64,000 bases of DNA from Curvibacter gracilis ATCC BAA-807 (GCF_000518645.1 NZ_JADZ01000004.1:124001-188000), one strand, 5' to 3'. Positions 1 to 12,862 are shown, counted from the first letter of the stretch. The notes: a model not told the origin generated them from the sequence alone. Program-made: numbers and translations.

Positions 1-788
1 AGCTCGCGGAAGATGACATCGGGTGTCGCGGCAGAGGTGGCCAGGCTGGCCTGCACCACCGCCAGCCCAAGACCCGCCCCAACCAGTTGCAGCGATGACA
101 GGGGATCCGAGGCCTCATAGGCGATGTCGGGCGTGAATCCAGACCGTTGGAGCCCCGACAGCAAGCTGGCCCGCACGGTGTCAACCGGCTGGCGCACCAC
201 GGCGATCCAGGGCCGTTGATGCAGTTGCGCTGGCTGGATGGCCTTGGCCTTGCGCAGCGGATCGTCCTTGTGCAGGGCCAGCACCAGCGGCTCGTCGATC
301 ACCACGGCGCTGCTCAGGTCGGGCGCCTCTTCAGGGGCCCGATAGACCAGGCCGAGGTCCAGGGTGCGCTGGCGCAGGCGCTCAAACTGCTCGCCGGTGC
401 CTGAAGCCAGCAATGACAGCGCGACTTTCGGGTTGCTGCGCCTGAACCGTTGCAACGCCGGGCTCAGCACGTTGGCGTGCATGGCCCCTTCGACGTAAGC
501 AATCGCCAGGCGCCCTGCGGCACCGGCCCCCAGGCGACGGCCAAAGGCTTCGAGCCGCAAGGCTTGGTTCATCAAGGCGCGCGCCTCCATCAGGAAGTCC
601 TGCCCCTCCTGGGTCAGATGCAGGCGCTTCTTGCTGCGTTCGAACAGCAGCACGCCGAGTTGGTCTTCCAGCTGCTTGATCTGACGGCTCAGGGGCGACT
701 GCGAGATGTGAAGCGTCTCGGCGGCGCGTCCGACGTTCTCGGTTTCGGCGACGGCGATGAAGTAGCGGAGTTGGCGCAGGTCAAGCAT
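1..788 (-). CDS. LysR-family transcriptional regulator, 3' end cut off by the window edge
   Basis: The complement reads from an ATG at 788 as MLDLRQLRYFIAVAE and continues open to base 1. The N-terminal winged helix-turn-helix is clear (about residues 1-60, with SQSPLSRQIKQLE), followed by a substrate-binding domain of the periplasmic-binding type. It should be a DNA-binding activator or repressor answering to a small molecule. It is divergent from the metallo-hydrolase/azoreductase operon starting at 889 and probably controls it. A dyad lies just outside its start codon at 790-812. The C-terminal end is missing because the window stops. Family assignment is firm; effector is unknown. Confidence 0.9.
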   Translation of the reverse strand, partial: MLDLRQLRYFIAVAETENVGRAAETLHISQSPLSRQIKQLEDQLGVLLFERSKKRLHLTQEGQDFLMEARALMNQALRLEAFGRRLGAGAAGRLAIAYVEGAMHANVLSPALQRFRRSNPKVALSLLASGTGEQFERLRQRTLDLGLVYRAPEEAPDLSSAVVIDEPLVLALHKDDPLRKAKAIQPAQLHQRPWIAVVRQPVDTVRASLLSGLQRSGFTPDIAYEASDPLSSLQLVGAGLGLAVVQASLATSAATPDVIFRE

Positions 789-789
789 G

Positions 790-812
790 GTTGAGTCCTT
801 GAAGGTCTCAAC
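790..812. promoter_or_regulatory. Dyad between divergent LysR and hydrolase/azoreductase operon
   Basis: Perfect 6-bp arms GTTGAG (790-795) and CTCAAC (807-812) are separated by 11 bases, directly upstream of the LysR start codon. The position suits a LysR operator or autoregulation site; binding is inferred. Confidence 0.4.
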
Positions 813-888
813 TCTCGCACATTTCGTCTTGGACACAAATCGCCGATTCGCGGAACCTAGCGGCCGAACCCACTCTGCTCATACCATC

Positions 889-1794
889 ATGAAAAAACTG
901 CTGGCCCTCGGCCTTCTCATCGCGTCCTTATCGACCGCCGCCATCGTCGGGTCCGCTCCTGCTCACGCGCAGGACAATGAGCGACCCCGTGCCCTTGTGC
1001 AGGTCGTCAAGTCAACGCCGGATGTGACCGTGCACACCCTGGTGGCGCCAAGCTCGGTGTTCTCCGTCACCAGCCACATCATCGAGTTCAAAAGCCAGCT
1101 GTTTGTCGTCGACGGGCAGTTCTTTGCTCCTTTTGCGGCCGACCTCAAGGCCTACACCACCCAACTGGGCAAGCCAGTCACGCGCTTTTACATCTCGCAT
1201 GAACACCCGGACCATTACCTGGGCATGGGCGACGCGTTCCCTGATGTGACCGTCTATGCGCTGCCGGGCGTCAGGCAGCATATTGAGAAGGACGGCCCTG
1301 AGCAGATTGCCAAATGGACCGCCAAGCTGGGCCCGAAGATGGTGGCGCAACACCTGGTCTTGCCCACCCGCGATGCCCATGCTGGGCGTGAGGTGGTGGA
1401 CGGGGTCGCCCTCGAATTCGCCACGCTGCAGGACCACGAAGCCGCCGAATCGCTGGTGATCAAATTGCCCGAACTCGGCATCTACATCGCCCAGGACCTG
1501 CTCTACAACGGCGTGCATCTGTGGCTGCCCGGCAGCACCGAGGGCTGGCGCAAGGCGCTGACCGGATTGCAGGCCGAGAGCGGCTACACCACCTTCCTGG
1601 TCGGCCACGGGCAGCCGACTGACAGGCAGGTCATTGGCCGGAACCTGGCCTATCTCGACACCGTCGATCGCATTCGCCGATCGGCAACCGGTGGGGCTGA
1701 CTACAAGGCCCAACTGCTGCAGGCCTACCCCGACCTGGGCGGTGCAGCGCTGCTCGACATCTACCTGCCCTTGGCCTACCCGGCCAAACCGTGA
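889..1794 (+). CDS. Secreted metallo-beta-lactamase-fold hydrolase
   Basis: 301 residues. The start at 889 is chosen because it opens with a clean Sec signal peptide (MKKLLALGLL to about residue 27, AHA-Q cleavage); an in-frame start at 787 would overlap the regulator and bury the signal. The metal motif HEHPDH is at residues 104-109, and later His residues (QDHEAAES, VGHGQP) complete a typical binuclear metal site. The protein probably acts in the periplasm on an unknown ester, amide or thioester. It is first in a four-gene run with an azoreductase, a YciI protein and an alpha/beta hydrolase, divergent from a LysR regulator. Substrate cannot be named. Confidence 0.85.
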   Translation: MKKLLALGLLIASLSTAAIVGSAPAHAQDNERPRALVQVVKSTPDVTVHTLVAPSSVFSVTSHIIEFKSQLFVVDGQFFAPFAADLKAYTTQLGKPVTRFYISHEHPDHYLGMGDAFPDVTVYALPGVRQHIEKDGPEQIAKWTAKLGPKMVAQHLVLPTRDAHAGREVVDGVALEFATLQDHEAAESLVIKLPELGIYIAQDLLYNGVHLWLPGSTEGWRKALTGLQAESGYTTFLVGHGQPTDRQVIGRNLAYLDTVDRIRRSATGGADYKAQLLQAYPDLGGAALLDIYLPLAYPAKP

Positions 1795-1841
1795 GCCCTG
1801 TTGTGATTTCCACCACCCGCCTGTTTTTCTGAGGTACCACC

Positions 1842-2465
1842 ATGCAAATCCTTCACATCGACTCCAGCATCCTGACGGATGCCTCCGCCTCGCGCGCATT
1901 GAGCGCCAGCGTCGTCCAAAGACTCCAAGCCGAGCACCCGGCTTCCCGGGTGATCTACCGTGATCTCGTCGCCGAAGCGATTCCTCATCTGGATGGGGCC
2001 ATCGCAGCGGGCTTCAGGCCGGTTCCGGGCAGCCCTGTGTCACAGGACGTGAGCGCAGAACATGCCCGCTCGGAGGCGCTGGTCGCCGAGTTGCTGGCCA
2101 GCGACGTCATCGTCGTGGGCGCGCCGATGTACAACTTTTCAGTGGCCAGCCAGTTGAAGGCCTGGATCGACCGCGTCGTGCAGCCTGGGCGCACCTTCCA
2201 GTACACCGCCACGGGCCCTGTGGGCCTGACCCAGGGCAAGCGCGTGATCGTGGCATCGACGCGCGGTGGCGCGTATTCCTCCGGGCCTGCCATGGGCATG
2301 GATTTTCAAGAGGACTACCTCCGGACCGTCTTCAACTTCATCGGCATCACCCAGATTGAATTTGTGCGCGCCGAGAACCTTTCGAGGGGCCCGGACGCCA
2401 GGGCGCAATCGCTGCGCGCGGCGCATGCCGCCATCGCCACCATTGCGGGCATCGCGCGCGTTTGA
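1842..2465 (+). CDS. azoR: FMN-dependent NADH-azoreductase
   Basis: 207 residues, the usual AzoR length. The N-terminus MQILHIDSS and the FMN-site segment APMYNFSVASQLKAWID (about residues 90-106) are characteristic of the flavodoxin-like azoreductase/quinone reductase family. Such cytosolic homodimers reduce quinones and azo compounds with two electrons from NADH, protecting from electrophile stress. A GAGG ribosome site precedes the ATG. It lies 47 bp after the metallo-hydrolase gene and 38 bp before the YciI gene, so cotranscription is likely. The divergent LysR is the obvious controller. Confidence 0.9.
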   Translation: MQILHIDSSILTDASASRALSASVVQRLQAEHPASRVIYRDLVAEAIPHLDGAIAAGFRPVPGSPVSQDVSAEHARSEALVAELLASDVIVVGAPMYNFSVASQLKAWIDRVVQPGRTFQYTATGPVGLTQGKRVIVASTRGGAYSSGPAMGMDFQEDYLRTVFNFIGITQIEFVRAENLSRGPDARAQSLRAAHAAIATIAGIARV

Positions 2466-2503
2466 GCCTCGGCCTGCCCCCCTACCAAGCACAGGAGAAA
2501 CAC

Positions 2504-2815
2504 ATGCTCTACCTTGTCACTCTGAACTACCTTCGCCCCATCGAAGAGGTGAATGCGCACCTCGATACGCACCGTGTGTGGCTTGCCCAGCAGACGCGGG
2601 CCGGCAAGATCCTTGTTGCCGGACCTCTGGAAGACCGCACCGGCGGATTCGTGCTGGCGCGCAGCGACAGCCGCGAAGAACTCAACCGCATGCTCGCGCT
2701 GGATTCATTTGTGGTGCACCAGGTGGTGGAGCCCCGCGTCCAAGGCTTCGAAGCGGCCCTGCGCAGCGAAGCCTTCCCATCGGACTGGGCGCCGGGCGCC
2801 AAGGCCGTTCAATGA
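2504..2815 (+). CDS. YciI-like family protein
   Basis: 103 residues of the YciI (dimeric ferredoxin-like fold) type: MLYLVTLNYLRP at the start, a central HRVWLAQQ segment with the family histidine, and GPLEDRTGGFV. ATG 2504 is preceded by a strong AGGAGA site, which decides the start over an in-frame codon at 2462. Family members are small cytosolic proteins, some of which act as dehalogenases or lyases on aromatic intermediates; most have no assigned reaction. Its stop overlaps the next start (ATGA at 2812), so translation of the hydrolase is probably coupled. Confidence 0.85.
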   Translation: MLYLVTLNYLRPIEEVNAHLDTHRVWLAQQTRAGKILVAGPLEDRTGGFVLARSDSREELNRMLALDSFVVHQVVEPRVQGFEAALRSEAFPSDWAPGAKAVQ

Positions 2816-3693
2816 CCGGGGGCAACATGTTCCATCGACATCACCTTTTGCGCCGGCTGGGCTGCGCGCTGGCCTTGCTGGTGGCCGCTCTGGCCACGCA
2901 GGCAGCGAACGCACAGGACCGCGTGCCGGCGGTGCGCAACATCGTGCTCGTGCATGGCGCGTTTGCCGATGGCTCCAGTTGGTCGCCCGTGATCACACGC
3001 CTGCAGCGCAAGGGCTACCACGTGACCGCGGTGCAGAATCCGCTGACCTCATTGGCTGACGATGTGGCTGCCACGCGGCGTGTTCTCGAAAGACAGCCTG
3101 GCGGCGTGATCCTGGTCGGCCACTCCTGGGGTGGGGCTGTGGTGACCGAAGCGGGCACGGCACCCAACGTCGAGGGCGTGGTGTACCTGTCGGCCCTGGT
3201 CCCTGACGCCGGTGAATCTGCGGCCGACCTGCTGGGCCGCCTCGCTGCGCCCATGCCGGACATGGTGCCCGACAAGGACGGCCTGCTCTGGCTTGACGAC
3301 CCCGTGGCCTACCGCCAGGTCATGGCCGGTGATGTGCCACCTGCCCAGGCCGCCGTGCAGGCCGCCACCCAGCAGCCCCTGGCCGTGCGCGCCATGGCCG
3401 ACAAGCTCAGCCAGGCCGCGTGGCGCAACAAGCCCAGCTGGTACCTGCTGACCGAAAACGACAAGGCCTTGCCGCCTTCGGTGCAGCACAACATCGCCAA
3501 GGCCATCGGGGCGACCACCCAGAGCGTGGGCTCCAGCCACATGTCGATGTTGAGTCATCCGGATGCGGTGGTCTCGATCATCGAGAAGGCCGCAGGTCAC
3601 GGCCATCAGGTCGATTCACAGGCCGATACCAGTACGAATGTCCTGAGAGGCCGGCGAGCGCGAGCCCCCATGGCAGTGCCATTCGCCAAATGA
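2812..3693 (+). CDS. Secreted alpha/beta hydrolase
   Basis: 293 residues. The N-terminus contains RRLGCALALLVAALATQAANAQ, cut as a signal peptide near residue 35. HGAFADGSSW (oxyanion-loop region, about residue 49) and GHSWGG with nucleophile Ser105 mark an EstC/salicylate-esterase-like alpha/beta hydrolase; SSHMSML near residue 243 supplies the catalytic His. Start 2812 overlaps the YciI stop; ATG 2827 is an alternative. Unusually, about 30 residues rich in Arg, Ala and Gly follow the point where related proteins end (SIIEKAA), which may be a read-on tail after loss of an older stop. It is the last gene of the LysR-adjacent operon. Confidence 0.85.
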   Translation: MTGGNMFHRHHLLRRLGCALALLVAALATQAANAQDRVPAVRNIVLVHGAFADGSSWSPVITRLQRKGYHVTAVQNPLTSLADDVAATRRVLERQPGGVILVGHSWGGAVVTEAGTAPNVEGVVYLSALVPDAGESAADLLGRLAAPMPDMVPDKDGLLWLDDPVAYRQVMAGDVPPAQAAVQAATQQPLAVRAMADKLSQAAWRNKPSWYLLTENDKALPPSVQHNIAKAIGATTQSVGSSHMSMLSHPDAVVSIIEKAAGHGHQVDSQADTSTNVLRGRRARAPMAVPFAK

Positions 3694-3955
3694 AGGCGGC
3701 GGGCTGGGCGAGGGGTTAACGACCGCCGCCGCCAGCCTGACATGAATGGCCAGAGAACAGTGAGACCCCGCTGTCTGCCGTTACCCATCCTCGGTCCCTT
3801 CAGGACGCAGCAAGGCCACGCTGTCCGGCCCCCGGGTCTTGCCCTCCGCAGCTGTCAGGCTATTGATCGCCAGGTTTCAAAGGCAGTGCCCCCAGGGCCC
3901 ACAGACCCATCGCAATTTGCCAAAATGGAACAATTGAATTTGTAACGGGCCCGCT

Positions 3956-7635
<3,680 letters not shown>

Positions 7636-7639
<4 letters not shown>

Positions 7640-8637
7640 ACTCAGCCTGCCCCTTGCCCGATCGCCGCCCCCGCCTGCTGCTGGTGGACGACGAGCCCAC
7701 CAACCTGCAGGTGCTCAAGCAGATCCTGCAGGCCGACTACCGCCTGCTGTTCGCCCGCGACGGCGAAAAAGCCCTGCAGCTGGCGGCGCAAGAGCAGCCC
7801 CAGCTGATCCTGCTCGATGTGATGATGCCTGGGCTGAGCGGCCTGGAGGTGTGCCGCCAGCTCAAGGCCCAGCCCGGCACCGCCGCCATCCCGGTGATCT
7901 TTGTCACGGCGCTGGCCGACGAAAGCCATGAGGCCGAAGGCTTCGAGGCCGGCGCGGTCGACTATGTCACCAAGCCGGTCAGCCCGCCCATCGTGCGGGC
8001 CCGGGTGCGCACCCACCTGTCCCTGGTGCGGGTGGAAGACCTCAAGCAAAGCCGGCTCGAGATCGTGCAGCGCCTGGGGCGCGCGGCCGAGTACAAAGAC
8101 AACGAGACCGGCCGCCACGTGATCCGCATGAGCCATTACGCCCGCCTCATGGCCCTGGCCCTGGGCTTCACGCCGGAAGACGCGGACGAGTTGCTGCACG
8201 CCGCAGCCATGCACGATGTGGGCAAGATCGGCATCCCCGATGCGGTGCTGCTCAAGAACGGGCCGCTCGATGCCGAGCAGTGGCAGATCATGCGTCGCCA
8301 CCCCGAGATGGGCGCAGCCATCATCGGCGAGCACGCCTCCAGCCTGCTGCAGATGGCCCGCCGTGTGGCCCTGAGCCACCACGAGAAGTGGGACGGCAGC
8401 GGCTACCCGCATGGCCTGCAAGGGGAGGACATCGCCCTGGAGGGGCGCATCGTGGCGATTGCTGATGTGTTCGATGCCCTGACCAACGCGCGCCCCTACA
8501 AGGCGGCCTGGCCGGTGGAGCGGGCCATCGAGCTGCTGCAGAACGAGGCCGGCCGGCACTTCGATCCGGCGCTGGTGCAGTTGTTCATCGAACTGCTGCC
8601 CGAGGTGCTGAAGGTGAAGGAGCAGTGGCCGGAGTAG
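7636..8637 (+). CDS. Response regulator with HD-GYP cyclic-di-GMP phosphodiesterase domain
   Basis: 333 residues. The REC domain (about 10-125) has the acidic pair LVDDE and phospho-acceptor Asp61 in LLDVMMPG. The HD-GYP domain (about 145-325) has metal ligands HDVGK at 193-197, the HHEKWDGSGYP segment with Gly256-Tyr257-Pro258, and IADVFDAL. HD-GYP enzymes of this type hydrolyse cyclic-di-GMP and usually favour motility over biofilm. The ATG overlaps the kinase stop by four bases (ATGA), strong evidence for coupled translation and a dedicated two-gene pathway. All core catalytic residues appear intact. Confidence 0.93.
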
Positions 8638-8670
8638 CAGCTCACTGCGCAGGCTTCAAGCCCAGTCCCG

Positions 8671-10065
8671 TCACACAGCCATGAAGCCCAGGTCGCGGGT
8701 GCTGTAGTGGGCGATGTTGGGCAGAACGCTGGCCAGGTCGGTGGCGGACACACCGAACCAGGTCGCCAAGGTGGCGGCGTACTGGTCAACGGCGGTCGAT
8801 GGCAGCAGCCGGCCCTGGCCCACATCGTCGGGGCCGTTGTTGGCGATCACGGGGGCGGTGCCGACAAAGCGCTGCCCCTTGACCGCATCGCCCACCACGA
8901 AGTGCATGCTGCCCCAGCCATGGTCCGATCCATCGTTGTTGCTGACCAGGGTCCGGCCGAAGTCGGAGGCCGTGAAGGCCGTCACCTGGCTTGACACCCC
9001 CAGCTCGACGGTGGCTTGGTGAAAGGCGCCCATCGCATCGCCCACGGTTTTCATCAAGCCGGGGTGGACGGCAAGCAGGCTGTCGTGGGTATCAAAGCCA
9101 CTGATGGAGACGAAAAACACCTGCCTCTTGGCTCCGAGGCTGGATCGGGCGGCAATCAGCCGGGCCACCATCTTGAGTTGGTCCCCGAGGTTGTTGTTGG
9201 TGGGGAACGGTGTGGTCAGGCTCACGCTGCTCAGGGCCGAACTGACCTGGGTGTTGGCTGAAATGGAGCGGGCACTGACGCGGGCATATTCGTTTTCAAA
9301 CAGATTGACTCGGGTGGCGGTCATGAGTTGGTTCAAGGCACTGCTGCAGGCGGCAGAGCCGAACAGGGGCGACTGCAAGCCGGCCACAGGCACCGAGCCG
9401 GTGGGGGTCATCTGGTATTGCACGGCCGTCTTGCCCGAGAGGTAGACCGCATTGCCTGCGACACTGATTGCCGTGAACGTTGCGTTGCCATTGCCAGCGG
9501 CAAACAGGTCTCCGATGCGGCCGCCCCAGCCCGAGGCGGCCCCCTCGGGTGACTCCGACTGCCAGAACGACTGCTGGTCGTTGTGCGAGAAAAGCTTGGG
9601 CGGCAGGGGCACCGAGCCGGCGCTGTATTGGGCCTTGGTGGTGGGCTGTACCAGGGTGCCCACATTGAGCAGCACGCCCATTTTTCCGGCGTTGAACAGG
9701 GGCAGCAGCGGATCCAGGCCAGGCGCCAGCGCGTATTGCCGGCCATCGGGCAGGGCGGTTGCGGGGTTCAGCAGCAAGGGGGTCAGGCTGTTGCGGTCAA
9801 TGGCCAGGTTGCTGCGGTACTGAAGCTGGGCGGCGTAGCTGGGTGCGTCATAGGGCACCAAGGTGTTGGCGTAGTCGTTGCCCCCGTACAGGAAGACGCA
9901 GACCAGGGCCTTGTAGTCAGTCGCGTTGGCCGCCGCCGCTTCGCCCATGGCGGCCAGGCTCAGTGCGAAGGGCGTGGCGCTGCCCGCCAAAGACAGGGCG
10001 GCGCCGCGTTTCAAGAACGCCCGGCGTGAGGCATTGTCGGGCTGGATGTTCGGGAAGTGATGCAT
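8671..10065 (-). CDS. DUF1501 family secreted protein
   Basis: 464 residues. The N-terminus has a twin-arginine signal, SRRAFLKRG, followed by an Ala-rich hydrophobic stretch ending near residue 46. FLYGGNDYANTLVPYD and SISGFDTHDSLLAVH are typical of DUF1501 proteins, which resemble the alkaline-phosphatase/sulfatase fold but have no proven reaction. They almost always pair with a DUF1800 protein, as here: seven bases separate the DUF1800 stop from this start. The ribosome site GTGAGG overlaps that stop, which points to coupled translation. Export by Tat is inferred from the signal. Confidence 0.9.
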   Translation of the reverse strand: MHHFPNIQPDNASRRAFLKRGAALSLAGSATPFALSLAAMGEAAAANATDYKALVCVFLYGGNDYANTLVPYDAPSYAAQLQYRSNLAIDRNSLTPLLLNPATALPDGRQYALAPGLDPLLPLFNAGKMGVLLNVGTLVQPTTKAQYSAGSVPLPPKLFSHNDQQSFWQSESPEGAASGWGGRIGDLFAAGNGNATFTAISVAGNAVYLSGKTAVQYQMTPTGSVPVAGLQSPLFGSAACSSALNQLMTATRVNLFENEYARVSARSISANTQVSSALSSVSLTTPFPTNNNLGDQLKMVARLIAARSSLGAKRQVFFVSISGFDTHDSLLAVHPGLMKTVGDAMGAFHQATVELGVSSQVTAFTASDFGRTLVSNNDGSDHGWGSMHFVVGDAVKGQRFVGTAPVIANNGPDDVGQGRLLPSTAVDQYAATLATWFGVSATDLASVLPNIAHYSTRDLGFMAV

Positions 10066-10072
10066 GGCGTCC

Positions 10073-11821
10073 TCACTTTTGAGTGATGTACTCGGGGCTG
10101 GCCAACACCAGGGTCAGGGCCGCTTCGACACGCCTGAGTTGCCCTGCCGACGTGGCCGCAGGGATGGTGGCAACCGCGCTCTGGATCAGGTTCAAGGTGG
10201 CCGCCGACACCTGGCTGCCTGCCAGCACCTGGTTGATCTCCGTGAGCAGGGCCAAGGGGTCGCTGGCCAGGGGCAGCAAGGTGCTGTAGTCGGCACTCAG
10301 ATCGCCGGCACCGCTGCCGGCCACCACGCGCTGCATCCAGTTCACATAGCCTGCGACGGAGGATTCGTTGGTGATCTGGAACTCTGGCCCGAACAGGCTC
10401 TGGCTGGCCAACGCGGTCCCAGGCGGAACATAGCCAGGGCGGAAGAAGTTGAACACCGAGCCCGAACGCATGGGGCTCTGGCCCAGTCGGGTGGCCGGGT
10501 CCGAGGTGTCGCCGATGGCCCATTTGCCAGAGGGTGAGGTGGCGTTGTAAGCGCGTGCCCAGTTCAGGAACCGGACCACAGGCTCGCGCAACTTGCCATA
10601 GCTGGGGCTGGCCGCCAGTTTGGCATCGCGCGCTTCGGTGTCCAACAGGATCGCCCGCAGCACCGCTTTCAGATCACCCCGGACGCCAGCGCCATTGTTG
10701 GCGAAGGCAGCGGCAACCCGTGAGACATAGGCCGCACTGGGGTTGCTGGTCACCAGGCGCTGGATCAATTGCCGGCCTATGAAGGGCGGCAGGTTGGGGT
10801 GGTTGAACAGGGTGTCCAGCGCCGTGTTGAGTGCATCCAGGGCAGGGGTGCCGGCCGCGATGGTGGTGCCCAAAAAGACCTTGCTCCCTGTTTCGTAATT
10901 GCTGGCGCGGTTCACCATTTCGCGCATCTGGTAGTCCGGTGGGTAAGGCGCTGTCAGGCCCGAGACATCCACGTTCCAGCCCGTGAATACCCGGGCCAGC
11001 CCGCTGACATCGGCTTGGTGGTAGGTCTCCAGGCCGGCACCGTTGCTGCCGGTTTTGATGCTGCCGTCGGCGTTGAGTTGATACAAGCCGATGGTGAAGA
11101 GCTGCATCAGTTCGCGGGCATAGTTCTCATCGGGTTCGCTGCCCGTCGTCGGGTTGGCCTTGAGGTTGCCCCGGTAGGTCAGGTAGTAGCCCATGGCCGG
11201 GCTCAGGGTGATCTGTTGCAGCAACTGGCGGTAGTTGCCAAAGGCATGGGCCTCCAGGATGTCCAGGTAGTGGCCCACCGAAAACTGCCGCCACTGCGCA
11301 TTGACGCCCAGCACCGACACCACGCAGATCTCAGACAGAGCCAACACCATGCGTTGCCGCAGCGGATCGGCCGAGCTGATGAATTTGCGCCACAGGCTGT
11401 TGTCCAGCCCGGCGGTGCTGTTGATGAAGCTGGTGTCGGCATAGCCGTTGGCCTTGAGCCAGTCACAGTGGCCCTGACTGGTCGGTGCATTGAACTGTGC
11501 CGTGATCCAGTCGGCATAGTTGCTGGCCATGAGCGCGTTCAGGTCGGCACGGCTGTAACCCAAGGTGGCCTGGCTCAGGAACCGGCCCGCATCGCTCACG
11601 CTGGTGCCCGCAGTCGCCGCGTCCACCGCCGCGCTTTTGCTGCCAACGGCCGAGTTCACCAGCCCTGCAGGCCCCTCACCACCGCCGCAGGCCGTCAGGC
11701 TTGCCAGCAGGGCAGCCGATCCGGCCAGCGCGCCCATGCGGCGTTCGGGGTGCGCCCCCGGGGGGGCCGGCGGCAAACGGCCTGCGTCGGCCACCGACGG
11801 GGTTTCGTGATCAGTCAGCAT
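10073..11821 (-). CDS. DUF1800 family secreted protein
   Basis: About 582 residues. ATG 11821 is preferred over ATG 11836 because AAAGGA sits six to seven bases upstream of it. An N-terminal segment with LTACGGG looks like a lipobox placed after a long basic, Pro-rich lead. Then comes the DUF1800 body: RFLSQATLGYSRADLNAL, a central block DENYARELMQLFTIG, and GLARVFTGWNV. These are widespread in proteobacteria and planctomycetes, always beside DUF1501 genes, with unknown biochemical role (an outer-envelope or extracellular location is generally assumed). It is the upstream partner of the DUF1501 gene and may be cotranscribed with the two small genes before it. Confidence 0.88.
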   Translation of the reverse strand: MLTDHETPSVADAGRLPPAPPGAHPERRMGALAGSAALLASLTACGGGEGPAGLVNSAVGSKSAAVDAATAGTSVSDAGRFLSQATLGYSRADLNALMASNYADWITAQFNAPTSQGHCDWLKANGYADTSFINSTAGLDNSLWRKFISSADPLRQRMVLALSEICVVSVLGVNAQWRQFSVGHYLDILEAHAFGNYRQLLQQITLSPAMGYYLTYRGNLKANPTTGSEPDENYARELMQLFTIGLYQLNADGSIKTGSNGAGLETYHQADVSGLARVFTGWNVDVSGLTAPYPPDYQMREMVNRASNYETGSKVFLGTTIAAGTPALDALNTALDTLFNHPNLPPFIGRQLIQRLVTSNPSAAYVSRVAAAFANNGAGVRGDLKAVLRAILLDTEARDAKLAASPSYGKLREPVVRFLNWARAYNATSPSGKWAIGDTSDPATRLGQSPMRSGSVFNFFRPGYVPPGTALASQSLFGPEFQITNESSVAGYVNWMQRVVAGSGAGDLSADYSTLLPLASDPLALLTEINQVLAGSQVSAATLNLIQSAVATIPAATSAGQLRRVEAALTLVLASPEYITQK

Positions 11822-11871
11822 GGCTGTTCCTTTCATGAATCGATGCCGAGGGGGCCGGCTGGCGCCTGCTT

Positions 11872-12360
11872 TTACAGGCTGCGGCTGGCGTCACGCAGGG
11901 CCAGATCGGTGGCATGGATGGCCTCATCGATATGGCGGATGGCGCGATCGCGCAGCCCACGGACATCGGCATAGTCTTCTTCACGGGCGATGTCATTGCG
12001 CGCCTTGCGCAGCAGCTCCATGGCCCGGTTCAGTCGCCCACGACCGTCCAGGCGTTGGTCCACGGGGGGATGGTCGTCCAGGTTCTTGCCGTCATCGAAG
12101 GCGGCACGCTTGATCTCGTTGATGCCTTCGTTGATGCGGTCAACCGCGGCTTCCTCATCCACCGTCACCCGCAAGTCGCCCGGGCGGTGCGAAAGCAACC
12201 AGCGCGCTGCGCGAAGATCGCTCAGGGCATGCAGGTAGGCCGGGTGCTCGGCGCGGTACTGCACCCGCGTGAACTGAGGCGCCGGCTGGGCTGGAACAGT
12301 CTGGACGGCACAGGCCATCAGGGGCAGGGTGAGCAAGAGGCTGTAGTGCAGTTTATGCAT
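11872..12360 (-). CDS. Small exported lipoprotein-like helical protein, function unknown
   Basis: 162 residues with a good AAGGAGACACG ribosome site. MHKLHYSLLLTLPLMACAVQ is a lipoprotein-type signal with Cys17. The mature part is almost wholly helical and charged, with repeated patterns such as ALSDLRAARWLL, INEGINEIKRAA and RAMELLRKARNDIAR, suggesting a helical bundle. It resembles other betaproteobacterial secreted proteins of unknown function. The gene lies 50 bp upstream of the DUF1800 gene on the same strand, so it may belong to that operon. No catalytic motif is seen. Confidence 0.8.
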   Translation of the reverse strand: MHKLHYSLLLTLPLMACAVQTVPAQPAPQFTRVQYRAEHPAYLHALSDLRAARWLLSHRPGDLRVTVDEEAAVDRINEGINEIKRAAFDDGKNLDDHPPVDQRLDGRGRLNRAMELLRKARNDIAREEDYADVRGLRDRAIRHIDEAIHATDLALRDASRSL

Positions 12361-12399
12361 CGTGTCTCCTTGGGATTGGTTTGGCTGGGGTGGGGGGCT

Positions 12400-12648
12400 T
12401 CAGGGCAAGCCCTGGGTCGAGTCGTGGGTCAATCCCTGGGTCGAGCGCTGGGTCGAGCCCTGGGTCAAGCGCTGCCAGAGCCGCTTCACCCGCGCCCGCA
12501 GGCCCGCTTGGGCTTGGGTTCGGCGCTGCCCAGGCCCCACGCCATGCGCCGTGTATCGCCCATGAATTTCCAGCGGGGCCAGCTCGCCAGAGCGTGTTTC
12601 GCGGGCAATGTCCGAATCGCTGAACAGGGGTTGAGCGGGCAATTTCAT
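12400..12648 (-). CDS. Possible small protein with tetrapeptide repeats
   Basis: 82 codons from ATG 12648 with a G/C-ending codon pattern like its neighbours. The first 50 residues (MKLPAQPLFSDSDIARE and on) look like ordinary coding sequence; the end is a degenerate repeat of four residues, [L/S]-T-Q-[G/R], produced by the 12-bp DNA repeat. No clear ribosome site and no recognised family. It lies 39 bp upstream of the small lipoprotein gene on the same strand. It could be real or a chance frame over a repeat. Confidence 0.45.
   Translation of the reverse strand: MKLPAQPLFSDSDIARETRSGELAPLEIHGRYTAHGVGPGQRRTQAQAGLRARVKRLWQRLTQGSTQRSTQGLTHDSTQGLP
12411..12470. repeat. Five tandem copies of a 12-bp repeat
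   Basis: Five units of about 12 bases with core CTGGGTCRA run without gaps. The period is a multiple of three and keeps the minus-strand frame open, encoding a tetrapeptide repeat. Copy number may vary between strains by slippage. Confidence 0.75.
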
Positions 12649-12862
12649 GGCAGAGGGGGCCGACAGGGTTTGTAGCCGATACGTTACTTTTCGTTTACTG
12701 ACCAGGTGCTGACCAGCTGCCGATGCGCTATAAACCCGGCACGCATGCACTCCTTTGTGCGGAAGGCGTGCCGTCGTATTTCACCCAGGGAGTCTTCGTT
12801 TTATCAACGTTGCCCAGTGGCTCAAGCCCAGCACGGCACGTGACGCATCGGAAGGCTGAACA

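Noticed and set aside
14-788. Plus-strand frames at 147-404 and 450-794
   Set aside because: They lie opposite the partial LysR gene, whose translation is unmistakable.
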